DNA from: Bacteroidota bacterium
Lineage (GTDB): Bacteria; Bacteroidota; Bacteroidia; Bacteroidales; Lentimicrobiaceae
Direction of reading: 5' to 3'
NCBI GenBank assembly: GCA_009773515.1
Contig: WSXX01000012.1
Location: 1-64,000 of the forward strand
DNA: 64,000 nucleotides
Position numbers and translations under genes: made by a program. The notes under the pieces were generated by a model. The model was not told the origin of the DNA and searched no databases. It saw only the letters and a program-made list of their open reading frames with translations. This document shows positions 25,414 to 35,055 of the stretch, piece by piece. Position 1 is the stretch's first letter. Each line of letters opens with the position of its first letter.

Positions 25414-27519
25414 TTACTTCACCACCAATTTCCCCGTTCTTACTTCATTACCATTTATCAATGTCAGCACATATACGCCTTTGGAAAGGTTGGCTGAGGA
25501 TATTGTCATAACCTGATTTCCATTTACTGTGGAAGCTGTCGTTTTTTTCAAAACCACACGACCAGTAAGATCACTTATGGTGAGTTTGCCATTTGCTGAA
25601 AGTGATTCATATTCAACAGAAAAACTTTCACCTGCTGGATTGGGATATACCTTCAATGAATTTTTTGTATCCGAACCCGGGAAATATGAATTTGCAACCG
25701 GCAGCTTTTCGCTTGTACAAAGCATTGCACCTTCATTTCCGCCGATAAACCCAAGGGTATTATCATAAAATGAAACAACGTTCAGGTCGTAGATGGCATC
25801 GTTTTCGTAAACCGACCATGTGCCACCAATGCACTGAAGAATGGTGCCGTTTCGGCCTACTGCCCACCCATACATATATTCATCCAGATGCACCGATAGC
25901 AATTCTTCAGTGGTAAGCGGAGGTACTTCGGTCCAGTTGGTGCCATCAAATACCGCAATCAAACCATTGGTTCCAACAGCAACTACCTGATAGTGGCCGA
26001 AAATGCACAGATCGTTGAAGCTGCCGTTGCTGGTTTCATAAACTTCCTGCCAGGTGTTGGTAAAGTATTTGTAAAAGATTGCCCCACTATCTGCGTCGTT
26101 GTGACGCTTAACACTCATCCAGGCAGCTTCCCATTCGCTATTCCTTTTGTTTGAATTAATGGGAATTGACATCATAAACTTTAAGTCCGAAATGCTGTCC
26201 TGAAATGCTAATTCTTCAACTGTAAACTGGCCATTTGTATAGGTAAATATGGTGTTTCGCTGCGTAAATACCACATCTGCTCCAATATTGTTTATTGAAG
26301 AAATAAATGAAGATTCATCAGGAAACAAGATTTCTGTAATTATTCCATTATTGTAAGAGAAAAGTTTTGTTTCAGGCCAGAAAGGAAAGATTGCTTCATG
26401 GTGATACGCACCAAAGTAACCCAAATCCTCACTTTGGAAATCAATAACATTAATGGTGTAATCCGTTAGATTAAAGATGTTGCTCCATTCTCCAGCGTCA
26501 TATTTCCATAAGCCACTGTTGTGTGCTGCCAAAAAACCAAGGTTTGGCTTTACAAATTGCAGATCAAGGATGCTGTCGTACATAAATCCATTGGCAAGCA
26601 TATGGCTGCCATCTTCTATCTTATGGATGTATCCCAGCGCATCAGATGCCATACATTTTGTATTGCTAAGTGCTTCAACAGAAGTGAAAATCTGTTCGCG
26701 TTTTTCATGAACAAAAGCGGGCTGCCAGACACCATCACTGTATTGATGAATAGTTGGGTAGAGGTCGTAAAACATGGGCCCGGCATTCTGAAGGCCGAAG
26801 CCATTTTGCCTGTTGGTAAATGAAATTCCGCTGTTGCAGCTTCCTGATGGAACCTGCACCCATCCACTGCCATCGTTTTCAAAAAGTAAACCTTCCTCAG
26901 GAATGGTTTTTCCATTCATCAACATATACTCACCAGCTTTTTCAAGTGTGTGAAAAGTATAATAATTGTCGTAAACAAAACTATTGTCGTTTGACCAAAC
27001 ACCATTTTCAAATTTGAACAGGTGGGATGAATCGCTGCCGGCCCAGCCTAAGTTTTCATTAAGAAATCCAATTGTTTCGTTGCCACTCAGGTTGGCATCA
27101 ACCAGCCATTCGTTGCCGTTATATCTTAATATGGCATCACCTGCTGCCCAGCAGTGGTTTTCGTTTATGCAGCAAACGTCTTTCAGCACACCGGTTATGG
27201 GCGAAGTTACTTGTGTCCAGGAGCCATATTGATATCGTAAAATGTTACCCTCTGCACCAACTGCCCATCCCATATCAGGATTGACAAAAGAAACGCCAAA
27301 TAAATCTGTATTTACCGGGCTGTCCATTATTGACCATTCTCCGTTAATGTAATGCAATATTTTTCCTTGGTTGCCTACCGCATAGCCTTCATTGGCTGAT
27401 ATAAAATGTATATCGTTGATTTGGTTTTGCCCAGTGGTTGGATTAACCCAATGCCAGGACTGCGCGAGACTTCCGTAGCCAATGATCAGGGCTGAAATGA
27501 GAAGTGTAATTTTTTTCAT
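25414..27519 (-). CDS. T9SS-secreted beta-propeller protein (YCF48-like)
   Basis: A 701-residue exported protein. Residues 1-19 form a signal peptide ending in SLAQ. Many repeats of the form F-x-x-x-x-x-G-(Y/W)-(A/F)-(V/A)-G and a following I-L-x-Y/F strand (NEGYAVGNQGKILHY, DMGWAVGAEGNILRY, YGWAVGRNGTILQ) indicate a propeller like plant YCF48/HCF136. The C-terminal T9SS type A sorting domain (about 620-701, SLKVYPNPAGESFSVEY and KGVYVLTLINGNEVRTG) marks it for secretion through the type IX system. Its stop lies 4 bases from the hairpin array. Substrate or partner unknown. Confidence 0.8.
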   Translation of the reverse strand: MKKITLLISALIIGYGSLAQSWHWVNPTTGQNQINDIHFISANEGYAVGNQGKILHYINGEWSIMDSPVNTDLFGVSFVNPDMGWAVGAEGNILRYQYGSWTQVTSPITGVLKDVCCINENHCWAAGDAILRYNGNEWLVDANLSGNETIGFLNENLGWAGSDSSHLFKFENGVWSNDNSFVYDNYYTFHTLEKAGEYMLMNGKTIPEEGLLFENDGSGWVQVPSGSCNSGISFTNRQNGFGLQNAGPMFYDLYPTIHQYSDGVWQPAFVHEKREQIFTSVEALSNTKCMASDALGYIHKIEDGSHMLANGFMYDSILDLQFVKPNLGFLAAHNSGLWKYDAGEWSNIFNLTDYTINVIDFQSEDLGYFGAYHHEAIFPFWPETKLFSYNNGIITEILFPDESSFISSINNIGADVVFTQRNTIFTYTNGQFTVEELAFQDSISDLKFMMSIPINSNKRNSEWEAAWMSVKRHNDADSGAIFYKYFTNTWQEVYETSNGSFNDLCIFGHYQVVAVGTNGLIAVFDGTNWTEVPPLTTEELLSVHLDEYMYGWAVGRNGTILQCIGGTWSVYENDAIYDLNVVSFYDNTLGFIGGNEGAMLCTSEKLPVANSYFPGSDTKNSLKVYPNPAGESFSVEYESLSANGKLTISDLTGRVVLKKTTASTVNGNQVMTISSANLSKGVYVLTLINGNEVRTGKLVVK

Positions 27520-27536
27520 AGTGAGTTTGTTAAGGT

Positions 27537-29093
27537 TTAACGCATTATTAAAAGTTTGTTGCTGCCTATTATGCAGTTACGGTCAATCAGTTGAACAAAA
27601 TATATGCCTGGTTTAAGGGCTTGGGTATTACAAATGTATGAAAATCCCTGATAATCAGGAATTGATTCCTGAACAAGTTTACCATTTAAATCGTAAAACC
27701 TTACAATAGGATTCGAGATATTGCCGGATATATACTCTTCCGGAATTGCAATTTCAATATATTGATTGGCCGGGTTTGGAAATAACCTGATGTTCCCCTC
27801 TTTCATTATCCCTGGTTTCTTTACTCCTACAAATGGGTTGCATTCAGGGGTGTCGCAGCCAAGACTGTCTAAGCGCATGATCCACGTGGATTGTGATGCT
27901 GTTGGATTAAAAAAATTATGACTACTTCCTATCATCAATATGCTTTCTTCTGGCCCAGAATTTGCATGGCTGAAAAGGTTCGTTTGAGTGCCATATTCGT
28001 CTTCATATATGTAATGTCGCATCCAAAGACTATCACCGTTTTCATTTATTTTAAGTAAAAAGGCTCTTGTATATCCCCATCCATATGCACTCGTATCAGT
28101 GATCCATGCGTCACCCCCTATCAGATAAGTACTGTCAGGTAAATGAGTAATTGTCCATACCTGATTTCCCATATATGATCCACCATAATCTCTGGTCCAT
28201 ACTACATTTCCGTTGTTATCCATTTTTACTACCCTTATTTGAGTTAATGAACTTGGCACCGGATAGGGCGGTGCTTGATAAGTAGCATGGCCATATGCTA
28301 CCAGAATATTGCCATCTTTGGAAATGGATGTAATTGCCTGAAGATCATCATAATTTGAGCCATCTTGCCATATCCATTTCTGATTGCCAAGACTATCGGT
28401 TTTAATCACCAAAGGTTGGCCCGAATAATCGGTTTTTGAATTGGTGTAGCCGCTAATTACATATCCATTGTCTGTAGTTTTTGAAATTGAATATCCATAA
28501 TTAATTTCATCAGGTTTGAAAATACGATACCATTGCAAATTGAAAAGTGAATCTGTCTTATAAAGAAATACCCCATCGCTTTTACTCAGATAAGGCTCAT
28601 AAGTGTAATGTGCTATATCGCCACAAATTATGTATCCATCATTTGGTAAAATATTAACAGATCTGGCTATAGTCAGAAATGTATCAACTTTAAAGAACAA
28701 TGTACAAATTGTATCAAAATAGTTGTCTAATTTTAAAAGCATTCCCTCGTATCCCTTTGAACCGACTATAATAAACGAAGTATCACTAATCGGGTAAAAT
28801 CCACCAATACCAGGGTAGTATTGTGTGTAAGATTCCTGATAGGTTTTTTGATAGGTAATTTCCCCACCATTCTCCAAAATTCCAACCAACATTGCTTTAT
28901 CGGTAAAAGAGTTGTTGCCTCCTCCTAAAGCAGTAAAATAGGTAATTCCATTTATGTTAAATATGGCGGTACCTCCTGACCAATTATTTAATGGGTTGAG
29001 TAGATAATTGGAATATAGGCTTTGGCCTATAGAATGTGAGATATTACAAATAATAAGTATTAGCAGGAATAAAAAAACTTTCGGAAGTTTCAT
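27537..29093 (-). CDS. T9SS-secreted protein with quinoprotein-like repeats
   Basis: A 518-residue exported protein. I start at 29093 (MKLPKVFLFLLILI, a signal peptide to about GQS); the 11 codons before it are charged and unlike a signal peptide. The body has repeats with K-x-D-S-x-G-N-x-x-W and TTDNGYVISGYT, of the kind seen in delta-60/PQQ-like propellers of Bacteroidota. The C-terminus is a T9SS sorting domain (NIRLFPNPANQYIEIAIP and KPGIYFVQLID). It lies 17 bp upstream of the propeller gene and follows the subtilisin gene, on one strand. No enzymatic residues are seen. Confidence 0.75.
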   Translation of the reverse strand: MKLPKVFLFLLILIICNISHSIGQSLYSNYLLNPLNNWSGGTAIFNINGITYFTALGGGNNSFTDKAMLVGILENGGEITYQKTYQESYTQYYPGIGGFYPISDTSFIIVGSKGYEGMLLKLDNYFDTICTLFFKVDTFLTIARSVNILPNDGYIICGDIAHYTYEPYLSKSDGVFLYKTDSLFNLQWYRIFKPDEINYGYSISKTTDNGYVISGYTNSKTDYSGQPLVIKTDSLGNQKWIWQDGSNYDDLQAITSISKDGNILVAYGHATYQAPPYPVPSSLTQIRVVKMDNNGNVVWTRDYGGSYMGNQVWTITHLPDSTYLIGGDAWITDTSAYGWGYTRAFLLKINENGDSLWMRHYIYEDEYGTQTNLFSHANSGPEESILMIGSSHNFFNPTASQSTWIMRLDSLGCDTPECNPFVGVKKPGIMKEGNIRLFPNPANQYIEIAIPEEYISGNISNPIVRFYDLNGKLVQESIPDYQGFSYICNTQALKPGIYFVQLIDRNCIIGSNKLLIMR

Positions 29094-29135
29094 CTTATGT
29101 TTGTTTTTGCAATGCTTGTTTAACAAAAGTTTAGC

Positions 29136-29170
29136 AATATACCCTGCCCACTTTGCGAGCAGGGTATATT
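29136..29170 (-). terminator. hairpin between S8 peptidase and next cargo gene
   Basis: AATATACCCTGC (29136-29147) and GCAGGGTATATT (29159-29170) form a perfect 12-bp stem with an 11-base loop. A weak T-rich stretch follows on the minus strand. It lies 43 bases past the peptidase stop and may end or process its transcript. Confidence 0.5.
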
Positions 29171-29212
29171 AGGAATCAATTACTTTTGGGTAGAATCAGA
29201 AATTATTTCTGT

Positions 29213-32200
29213 CTATTGCTTTGTAAACTTTTTACTGGAAATCCTATTTTTGTCAGTTAGTAGGTTGCAAAAATAAAATCCCCTTTGAAGTGAAGTAAGA
29301 TCAACAACTAAACTGTTCTTATTTCCTTTAAGTCTAATTGTTTTGACAACTCTTCCAGTTGCATCAACAATTTCCAGAACAGCAAAAGTGCTTCCAGATA
29401 CTTGTAAATCGTAATCAACCGTAACCCATTCTGATGCCGGGTTGGGATAGATATTTAGTTGACCATTATTTACTAAATCATTATTACGGGTAACTTTTGT
29501 CGATTTAAACATCTCATTTGGAAGCAGAATCGGTTCACTGTATTCTAATAAACCATTGGCTATAAGAATACTCCGAGAACAGGACGCTACAAGATCATTG
29601 CCTTCAGCAAGAAATTCAAGTTCAGCTATTTCTGAACTCATAAGTTCTGTTGTGGTTCGTCCTCCGTTGATCAACACACTATGGAATTGCAGGTAATCAA
29701 GCATTTTATTCCTTAGCTCTGTTTCTGGTTCACCGAGATAAGAAATATTTATAGCGTTAATTGAATTCAGCGCTTCCTGTATTTGGTTTGTTTTAAGATA
29801 TTCAAAAGCTAGCTGAATAAATGCATCCGGTCTGTTTCTGCTGCTTAAGAAAACCAATAAACTATCAATAGGTGCAGTTGTGTCTGTTTTGTATAGGTAA
29901 ATCAGTTCATTTTCCCCTATTGAAGCTTCTAATCTCTGTATAGACATCTGCTGCTCCAATAACTCTTTAGCTGATAAGGTATTAAATCCATCCTCGATCT
30001 GAACCATCATATACTCGGGCAACGGATTTTGCCTGTTACCAAGTAGTTCCATGAGCTCAGGGCTTTTTGCTGCATGGGGATTTGCGACAAGTAAATCCCT
30101 GATCATCGTTTCATTCAGCACATCTTCCTTTTGAATTGCCGCAGACAGGACGCTTTTAGAAACATAAGAGCCAGTTTGCATCAATTCCTGATAAATATAA
30201 TATGATTCATCAGGAGTGCTGGAAATTACTGTATTTTCTAATTGTAATGTGTTGCCTTGATCAATTGATTCCGAGAGAACTTGACTTAAAATATTTGCAG
30301 ATAACTCTTTTTCTTCCACAAAAGCCTTAAGCTCTTCTTTTTCAGTAGGCACTGATAATGAGCATGATATTCCCGGACTATAGTGCTGCATTGAATTAGC
30401 AAGAGAGACAGTTGATGTAGTATAATACCACGGAATTAGTTCAGGAAAACTCTGATTGGGCTGATGATGAACGTAAACAATATTTTGCAATTCATTATGG
30501 TAGTCACTGGTAGTATTTGGAAAGGCATGGCCAAACAAATTACCTGCAGGAGAACGCTCATTTTGATTGGTTCCCTGGTAATAGCCAATACCATATCCCT
30601 GGCCATTTTGGCCACCTGTAACTGCTATATCATTTTTGTTATGGCTGAAATAGTTACACTTAATGACTAAGCCAGTTTCAGGTGTTAAGCTTCCTCTATT
30701 CTGATTCTGAGCTAAAACCCCAACTTTTAAATTGCTGAAAGAGTTGTCGTTAATCAGGTTATAGGCTGAGCCGGAGTTATTGACAATAATACCAACAATC
30801 TTCCTGATAGAAGTGGTACTATTAGTATTCCTGAAATAGTTATTATTAATAGTGTACCCAGTGCAATTATTCATATAAAGCCCAAAACATGAAGGAAGTT
30901 GGGTTGGAATATCAGGGTAGTTTAATGGTTCAAAAATGTTGTTGACAATCCTTAAACCATTTGAACCATTTGTGTAGATGCCATTGAAAACATTATTAAA
31001 TGTGGTGTTTTCAACTTTGAATGTTTGTGTTGGACTTGAAGCTTCAGATTTTATTCCGTAATGCAGATGATAGAAATATGAGTCAACTTGTCCATTTGGT
31101 GATTGGTAACTGGTTATTGCAAAGTTTGCTGAATAACTCTGTATCCCGATTCCGTTAGTTTCATTTGGAACACTTGTAACCGCATTATTATTCAAGAATC
31201 GATTACCAGCTATTTCGTTCAGATTAACATCATTTAAAGTCAGGAAAACCATTCCATTTATGTTTGCTATATTCCAGATAAATTCAGTATTCCGGATATA
31301 ACTTTTATTGTATAGTTCAAATTGTTGACTTGTTCTGCGATAAGGAGCAAATACGACACTCAGTTTATTATTTAAAAGAGTAGAGGATTCTAATTCTAAA
31401 ATACCTCCGCCATAATTATAAACAAATACTCCATCCATCCCTTTCCCAACTTGAATTGCTCTGTTAGCATTGGATATGAGTGTTCCATTCTTTACACTGA
31501 GAAACCCCTGGTTAGTTGATGGTATCTGATCAAGTAGCCTGTTCCCCCATACCTGGATTCCTTCCCAGTTTGAGGAATTGTAACTAGACAAAGTAGCACC
31601 ATCTAATGTTAATTTACCTCCTCTATCGATGGTAATTATAGCGTTTTCTTTGAGATAAACCTCTCCCTCTATTGTTAAAGTTCCTCCGGGATGTATTTTA
31701 ATGTAGTTGTTTACTACTTTTAAGTCACCTGCATTCCATACTAGGTTTTGACCATTAAATACCTCATAATCAGCACCAATTGTGCTTATCTCTTGCGCCT
31801 TCAACAGAGCCGCGTGCGCATCAATAAGACCAGTTCCGAGCAGTCCGGTATATTGAGGGTTAACAGAATAAATATCCTGAGTGGTTGACTTAACAATATG
31901 AGTAACTATATCAGGATGGAGGTTTGGGTTTACAGTCAAAATCAAACCAATAAGACCAGTAACATATGGTGCAGCAAAAGAAGTCCCACTAGATTTGAAA
32001 TAAATAGGCTGATTGTCATATTTGCCAATCGAAATTACTCCATATCCGGCAGCACATACATCTACACGGTCATTATGAGTATGTATTCCGCAGCATGTGC
32101 TTGCGTGTTTTAAGTCTTCTCCTACACTTGTCACAGAGATTGTCTTTTGATAAGAAGCAGGATATGTATAGTTGGTTGTATTTTCATTACCTGCAGAAGC

Positions 32201-33031
32201 AACTACAATAGTGCCATTGTCATACGCAAGATTAATGATATTCTCATGTACTGTACTGGAACCATTCGAACCAAGGCTAAAGTTGATAACTCTGATACCC
32301 TGCGTTGATAATACCAGAATATCTGACATTGGATCCCAACCTCCTTGTCCTCGGAGTGCAAGTTTACAATCATATCCAATACTGCTGATTCCCAATCCAT
32401 TATTTGTGTTAGCTCCGACTATACCTGCTACAAAAGTTCCATGAGTTTTATTAGTTGAAGTGTTATTTGAAACACTGAAAGCTTTTCCAACAAGTTCAGG
32501 AAGATCTATCTCAAAGCCAGTATCAATAATACCGATAACTGTATTTGAACTTCCGGTAGAAATATCCCACGCATCTTTAGCATTAATTATGTCTAAAGCA
32601 TAATTTGGACCCAATGTATTATCCAGTAAATGATAGTCATTTGGGGTTGCTAACGTTTCAAAATGAGGAACAGATTCAGTATAATCGTATTGAGTTGAGA
32701 AGTTTTCATTTAGTTGTGAGGATAAAGCAGTTTCATCTCCGTCACACTTAAGTAGATAGACTCTTTCAAGGTTATACTTCTCTATTTGCCGAAAATCTTC
32801 AACAATAGGAAAGGCTTTCTCAAATGAATACACCTTATATTGAGAGAGAATAGATTGTAGTTCCTGATTACTACATTGAACAATGATTTTCTCTCCATCT
32901 TTGACAAAAGTTGGAATAGATGTGGGATTTAGGACATAAACATAGAGTTGTCCTTTTTCAAATGATTGAGCAAATAGGTGCAGTATGGAAATTAGCACAA
33001 AAAAAACTGTTAAAAAAAAATACTTTTTCAT
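29213..33031 (-). CDS. T9SS-secreted subtilisin-family (S8) peptidase with beta-helix
   Basis: A 1272-residue secreted serine peptidase. The signal peptide ends near residue 21 (LFAQ). The catalytic triad is visible: Asp170 (GIIDTG), His197 (KTHGTFVAGI) and Ser351 (SGTSFAAPYV), with the oxyanion asparagine in ASAGNENTT (282). After residue about 420 the chain becomes a right-handed beta-helix, then a helical region (about 930-1170), and ends in a T9SS sorting domain (about 1195-1272, LNIYPNPASEWVTVDY). The region from about 420 onward is homologous to that of the 1617-residue protein at 7908-12761. It heads a run of three cargo genes. The (CT)16 tract lies about 215 bp upstream. Confidence 0.88.
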   Translation of the reverse strand: MKKYFFLTVFFVLISILHLFAQSFEKGQLYVYVLNPTSIPTFVKDGEKIIVQCSNQELQSILSQYKVYSFEKAFPIVEDFRQIEKYNLERVYLLKCDGDETALSSQLNENFSTQYDYTESVPHFETLATPNDYHLLDNTLGPNYALDIINAKDAWDISTGSSNTVIGIIDTGFEIDLPELVGKAFSVSNNTSTNKTHGTFVAGIVGANTNNGLGISSIGYDCKLALRGQGGWDPMSDILVLSTQGIRVINFSLGSNGSSTVHENIINLAYDNGTIVVASAGNENTTNYTYPASYQKTISVTSVGEDLKHASTCCGIHTHNDRVDVCAAGYGVISIGKYDNQPIYFKSSGTSFAAPYVTGLIGLILTVNPNLHPDIVTHIVKSTTQDIYSVNPQYTGLLGTGLIDAHAALLKAQEISTIGADYEVFNGQNLVWNAGDLKVVNNYIKIHPGGTLTIEGEVYLKENAIITIDRGGKLTLDGATLSSYNSSNWEGIQVWGNRLLDQIPSTNQGFLSVKNGTLISNANRAIQVGKGMDGVFVYNYGGGILELESSTLLNNKLSVVFAPYRRTSQQFELYNKSYIRNTEFIWNIANINGMVFLTLNDVNLNEIAGNRFLNNNAVTSVPNETNGIGIQSYSANFAITSYQSPNGQVDSYFYHLHYGIKSEASSPTQTFKVENTTFNNVFNGIYTNGSNGLRIVNNIFEPLNYPDIPTQLPSCFGLYMNNCTGYTINNNYFRNTNSTTSIRKIVGIIVNNSGSAYNLINDNSFSNLKVGVLAQNQNRGSLTPETGLVIKCNYFSHNKNDIAVTGGQNGQGYGIGYYQGTNQNERSPAGNLFGHAFPNTTSDYHNELQNIVYVHHQPNQSFPELIPWYYTTSTVSLANSMQHYSPGISCSLSVPTEKEELKAFVEEKELSANILSQVLSESIDQGNTLQLENTVISSTPDESYYIYQELMQTGSYVSKSVLSAAIQKEDVLNETMIRDLLVANPHAAKSPELMELLGNRQNPLPEYMMVQIEDGFNTLSAKELLEQQMSIQRLEASIGENELIYLYKTDTTAPIDSLLVFLSSRNRPDAFIQLAFEYLKTNQIQEALNSINAINISYLGEPETELRNKMLDYLQFHSVLINGGRTTTELMSSEIAELEFLAEGNDLVASCSRSILIANGLLEYSEPILLPNEMFKSTKVTRNNDLVNNGQLNIYPNPASEWVTVDYDLQVSGSTFAVLEIVDATGRVVKTIRLKGNKNSLVVDLTSLQRGFYFCNLLTDKNRISSKKFTKQ

Positions 33032-33498
<467 letters not shown>

Positions 33499-34002
33499 AT
33501 GAAAAAGATTCTATCCTTTGTGCACAACGATTTTGAAGATCTCGAACTTTGGTATCCCATACTCAGGCTGAGGGGCGAAGGTTTTACCGTGCATCTTGCA
33601 GGCGATATTGGCAATCATATTTATGTAGGCAAATATGGTGTGCCAGCCAAAAGCGATTACGCATTTGATGAGATAAATCCAAGTGAATATGATGGATTGC
33701 TGATTCCAGGAGGATGGGCACCCGATAAACTCAGGCGTTATGCTGAAGTGCTTAGCATTACCAGAGATATGATGGCTGCCGGAAAACCGGTTGCACAAAT
33801 CTGTCATGCAGGATGGGTGCTGGTTTCCGCACAGGTGCTGAAGGGGCGAAGGGTTACCAGTACACCTGGAATTAAGGATGATCTGATCAATGCCGGTGCA
33901 ACCTGGGTTGATGAATCTGTGGTGGTTGACGGAAATCTTGTTTCTTCTCAAAAACCTGCTGATCTGCCATTTTATATGAACGAGTTTTTGAAACTGCTGT
34001 AA
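33499..34002 (+). CDS. DJ-1/PfpI-family protein
   Basis: A 167-residue cytoplasmic protein of the class I glutamine amidotransferase-like superfamily, close to PfpI/YhbO. The nucleophile elbow has Cys102-His103 in AQICHAGWVL, and Glu13 (DFEDLEL) lies at the family's conserved acidic position. PfpI relatives act as proteases, glyoxalases or deglycases of protein adducts; the exact activity cannot be told. Length is standard. Its neighbours are unrelated, so it is probably a single gene. Confidence 0.88.
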   Translation: MKKILSFVHNDFEDLELWYPILRLRGEGFTVHLAGDIGNHIYVGKYGVPAKSDYAFDEINPSEYDGLLIPGGWAPDKLRRYAEVLSITRDMMAAGKPVAQICHAGWVLVSAQVLKGRRVTSTPGIKDDLINAGATWVDESVVVDGNLVSSQKPADLPFYMNEFLKLL

Positions 34003-34068
34003 CAGTTTCTACGATCTCGCACCTATCTAAAGGATCTTAGCGAAGTATTATCATTCTGAAGTCAGGTA

Positions 34069-34518
34069 TTATTCTTCCTGACTTAGATCAGTAATGATTC
34101 TGTTTTCAGAAGGGAACAATGTTATAAAGTAAAAGAGTATCATGCCGACAAATCCCAGAAACAGTCTTTCTCCGGTAAAAAGGTAGGCGATAATTGCAAA
34201 AAAGGAAGGTGTTTCAAGCAATCCGAGGCGGATAATAAGCGCGGATCTGTAATGGTTGAACTTTTCTTCAATGTCATTTGATGTGCGGGCTCTTTCAAGC
34301 AGCTTCGCAGGTACCATGCGACTGGCAATAAAACCCGCCATCACCAGAACAGGCACAATGATTAAACCATAGGTTCTGAACTCGGGATTCGCGATTTCAA
34401 GGCCTGAACTTATAAGCCCGAGAGAAACCAGTGCAAAAATTATCTGACCGCTGAGTAGTGCAAAAAAGACAATGGCCAGTGATTTCTGAAAATCTTTGAA
34501 TTGAGGATGATTTTGCAT
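34069..34518 (-). CDS. small four-helix membrane protein, unknown
   Basis: A 149-residue protein. I start at 34518 (MQNHPQFKDF); the eight codons before it are charged. Four hydrophobic helices are visible: SLAIVFFALLSGQIIFALVS, GLIIVPVLVMAGFIASRMV, a third around LGLLETPSFFAIIAYLF, and LFLGFVGMILFYFITLF. I recognise no family motif. It is convergent with the DJ-1 gene and is transcribed alone. Confidence 0.6.
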   Translation of the reverse strand: MQNHPQFKDFQKSLAIVFFALLSGQIIFALVSLGLISSGLEIANPEFRTYGLIIVPVLVMAGFIASRMVPAKLLERARTSNDIEEKFNHYRSALIIRLGLLETPSFFAIIAYLFTGERLFLGFVGMILFYFITLFPSENRIITDLSQEE

Positions 34519-35055
34519 AATTCTTTTTGTTTTATCCCGCAAAGGTAATGAAGTGGTGGTGTATAAATGAAAAGTTAAAAATTACATCTTCAAATAATAC
34601 ACATTTTATTATCCGCCTCGTCTCTCCCTTTCGTGCTTCGACTCCGCTCAGCATGACAGGGGGACGATTACTTTCGTTTTTTTTGATACATCTGTTTAAA
34701 GAAATCCTTATCAGTTTTCATGAGGGAATACGCAAACCATCAAACTCTTCCACAAATCAAAGGGTCATATCAATCACGAATTTTCGGGAGGGAAATCGGC
34801 CAATTGTAGATTTCCCTCGGTCATCTCCTGTTCATGCTCAATTTTTTTGAGTTTCAACTACCAATGACAGATGTTCGTCTGATCCTTCGACTCCGCTCAG
34901 GAGGACATCGTATAGCGCTGATAACGTGTGTATTAAAGAGAATCATTACTGACCTAACACGAATGTCACACTGAGCGGAGTCGAAGTGTCTGAACGCTTG
35001 ATATACTGTCATTTATGCATTATGCTCAAATTTTTTGAGTTCCAACTCAGGATGA
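34519..35055. repeat. gene-free spacer with palindromic repeats and flanking direct repeats
   Basis: It contains a half-copy of the GACTCCGCTCAG arm (34634-34658), a complete copy C (34882-34988), and two 26-bp direct repeats with two mismatches (34834-34859 and 35022-35047, ATGCTCAA-T/A-TTTTTTGAGTT) on either side of copy C. No coding sequence is seen. Confidence 0.75.
34882..34988. repeat. GACTCCGCTCAG palindromic repeat, copy C (inverted)
   Basis: CCTTCGACTCCGCTCAGGAG at the left and CACTGAGCGGAGTCGAAGTG at the right, with a core (GATAACGTGTGTATTAAAGAG) that is the reverse complement of copy A's core. It is about 107 bp, in opposite orientation to copies A and B. Confidence 0.85.

Noticed and set aside
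26521-26823. Plus-strand 100-codon frame
   Set aside because: It is antisense to the T9SS propeller gene and has no recognisable feature.
34634-34658. Fourth full copy of the GACTCCGCTCAG repeat
   Set aside because: Only one arm is present; no matching arm or core was found nearby.
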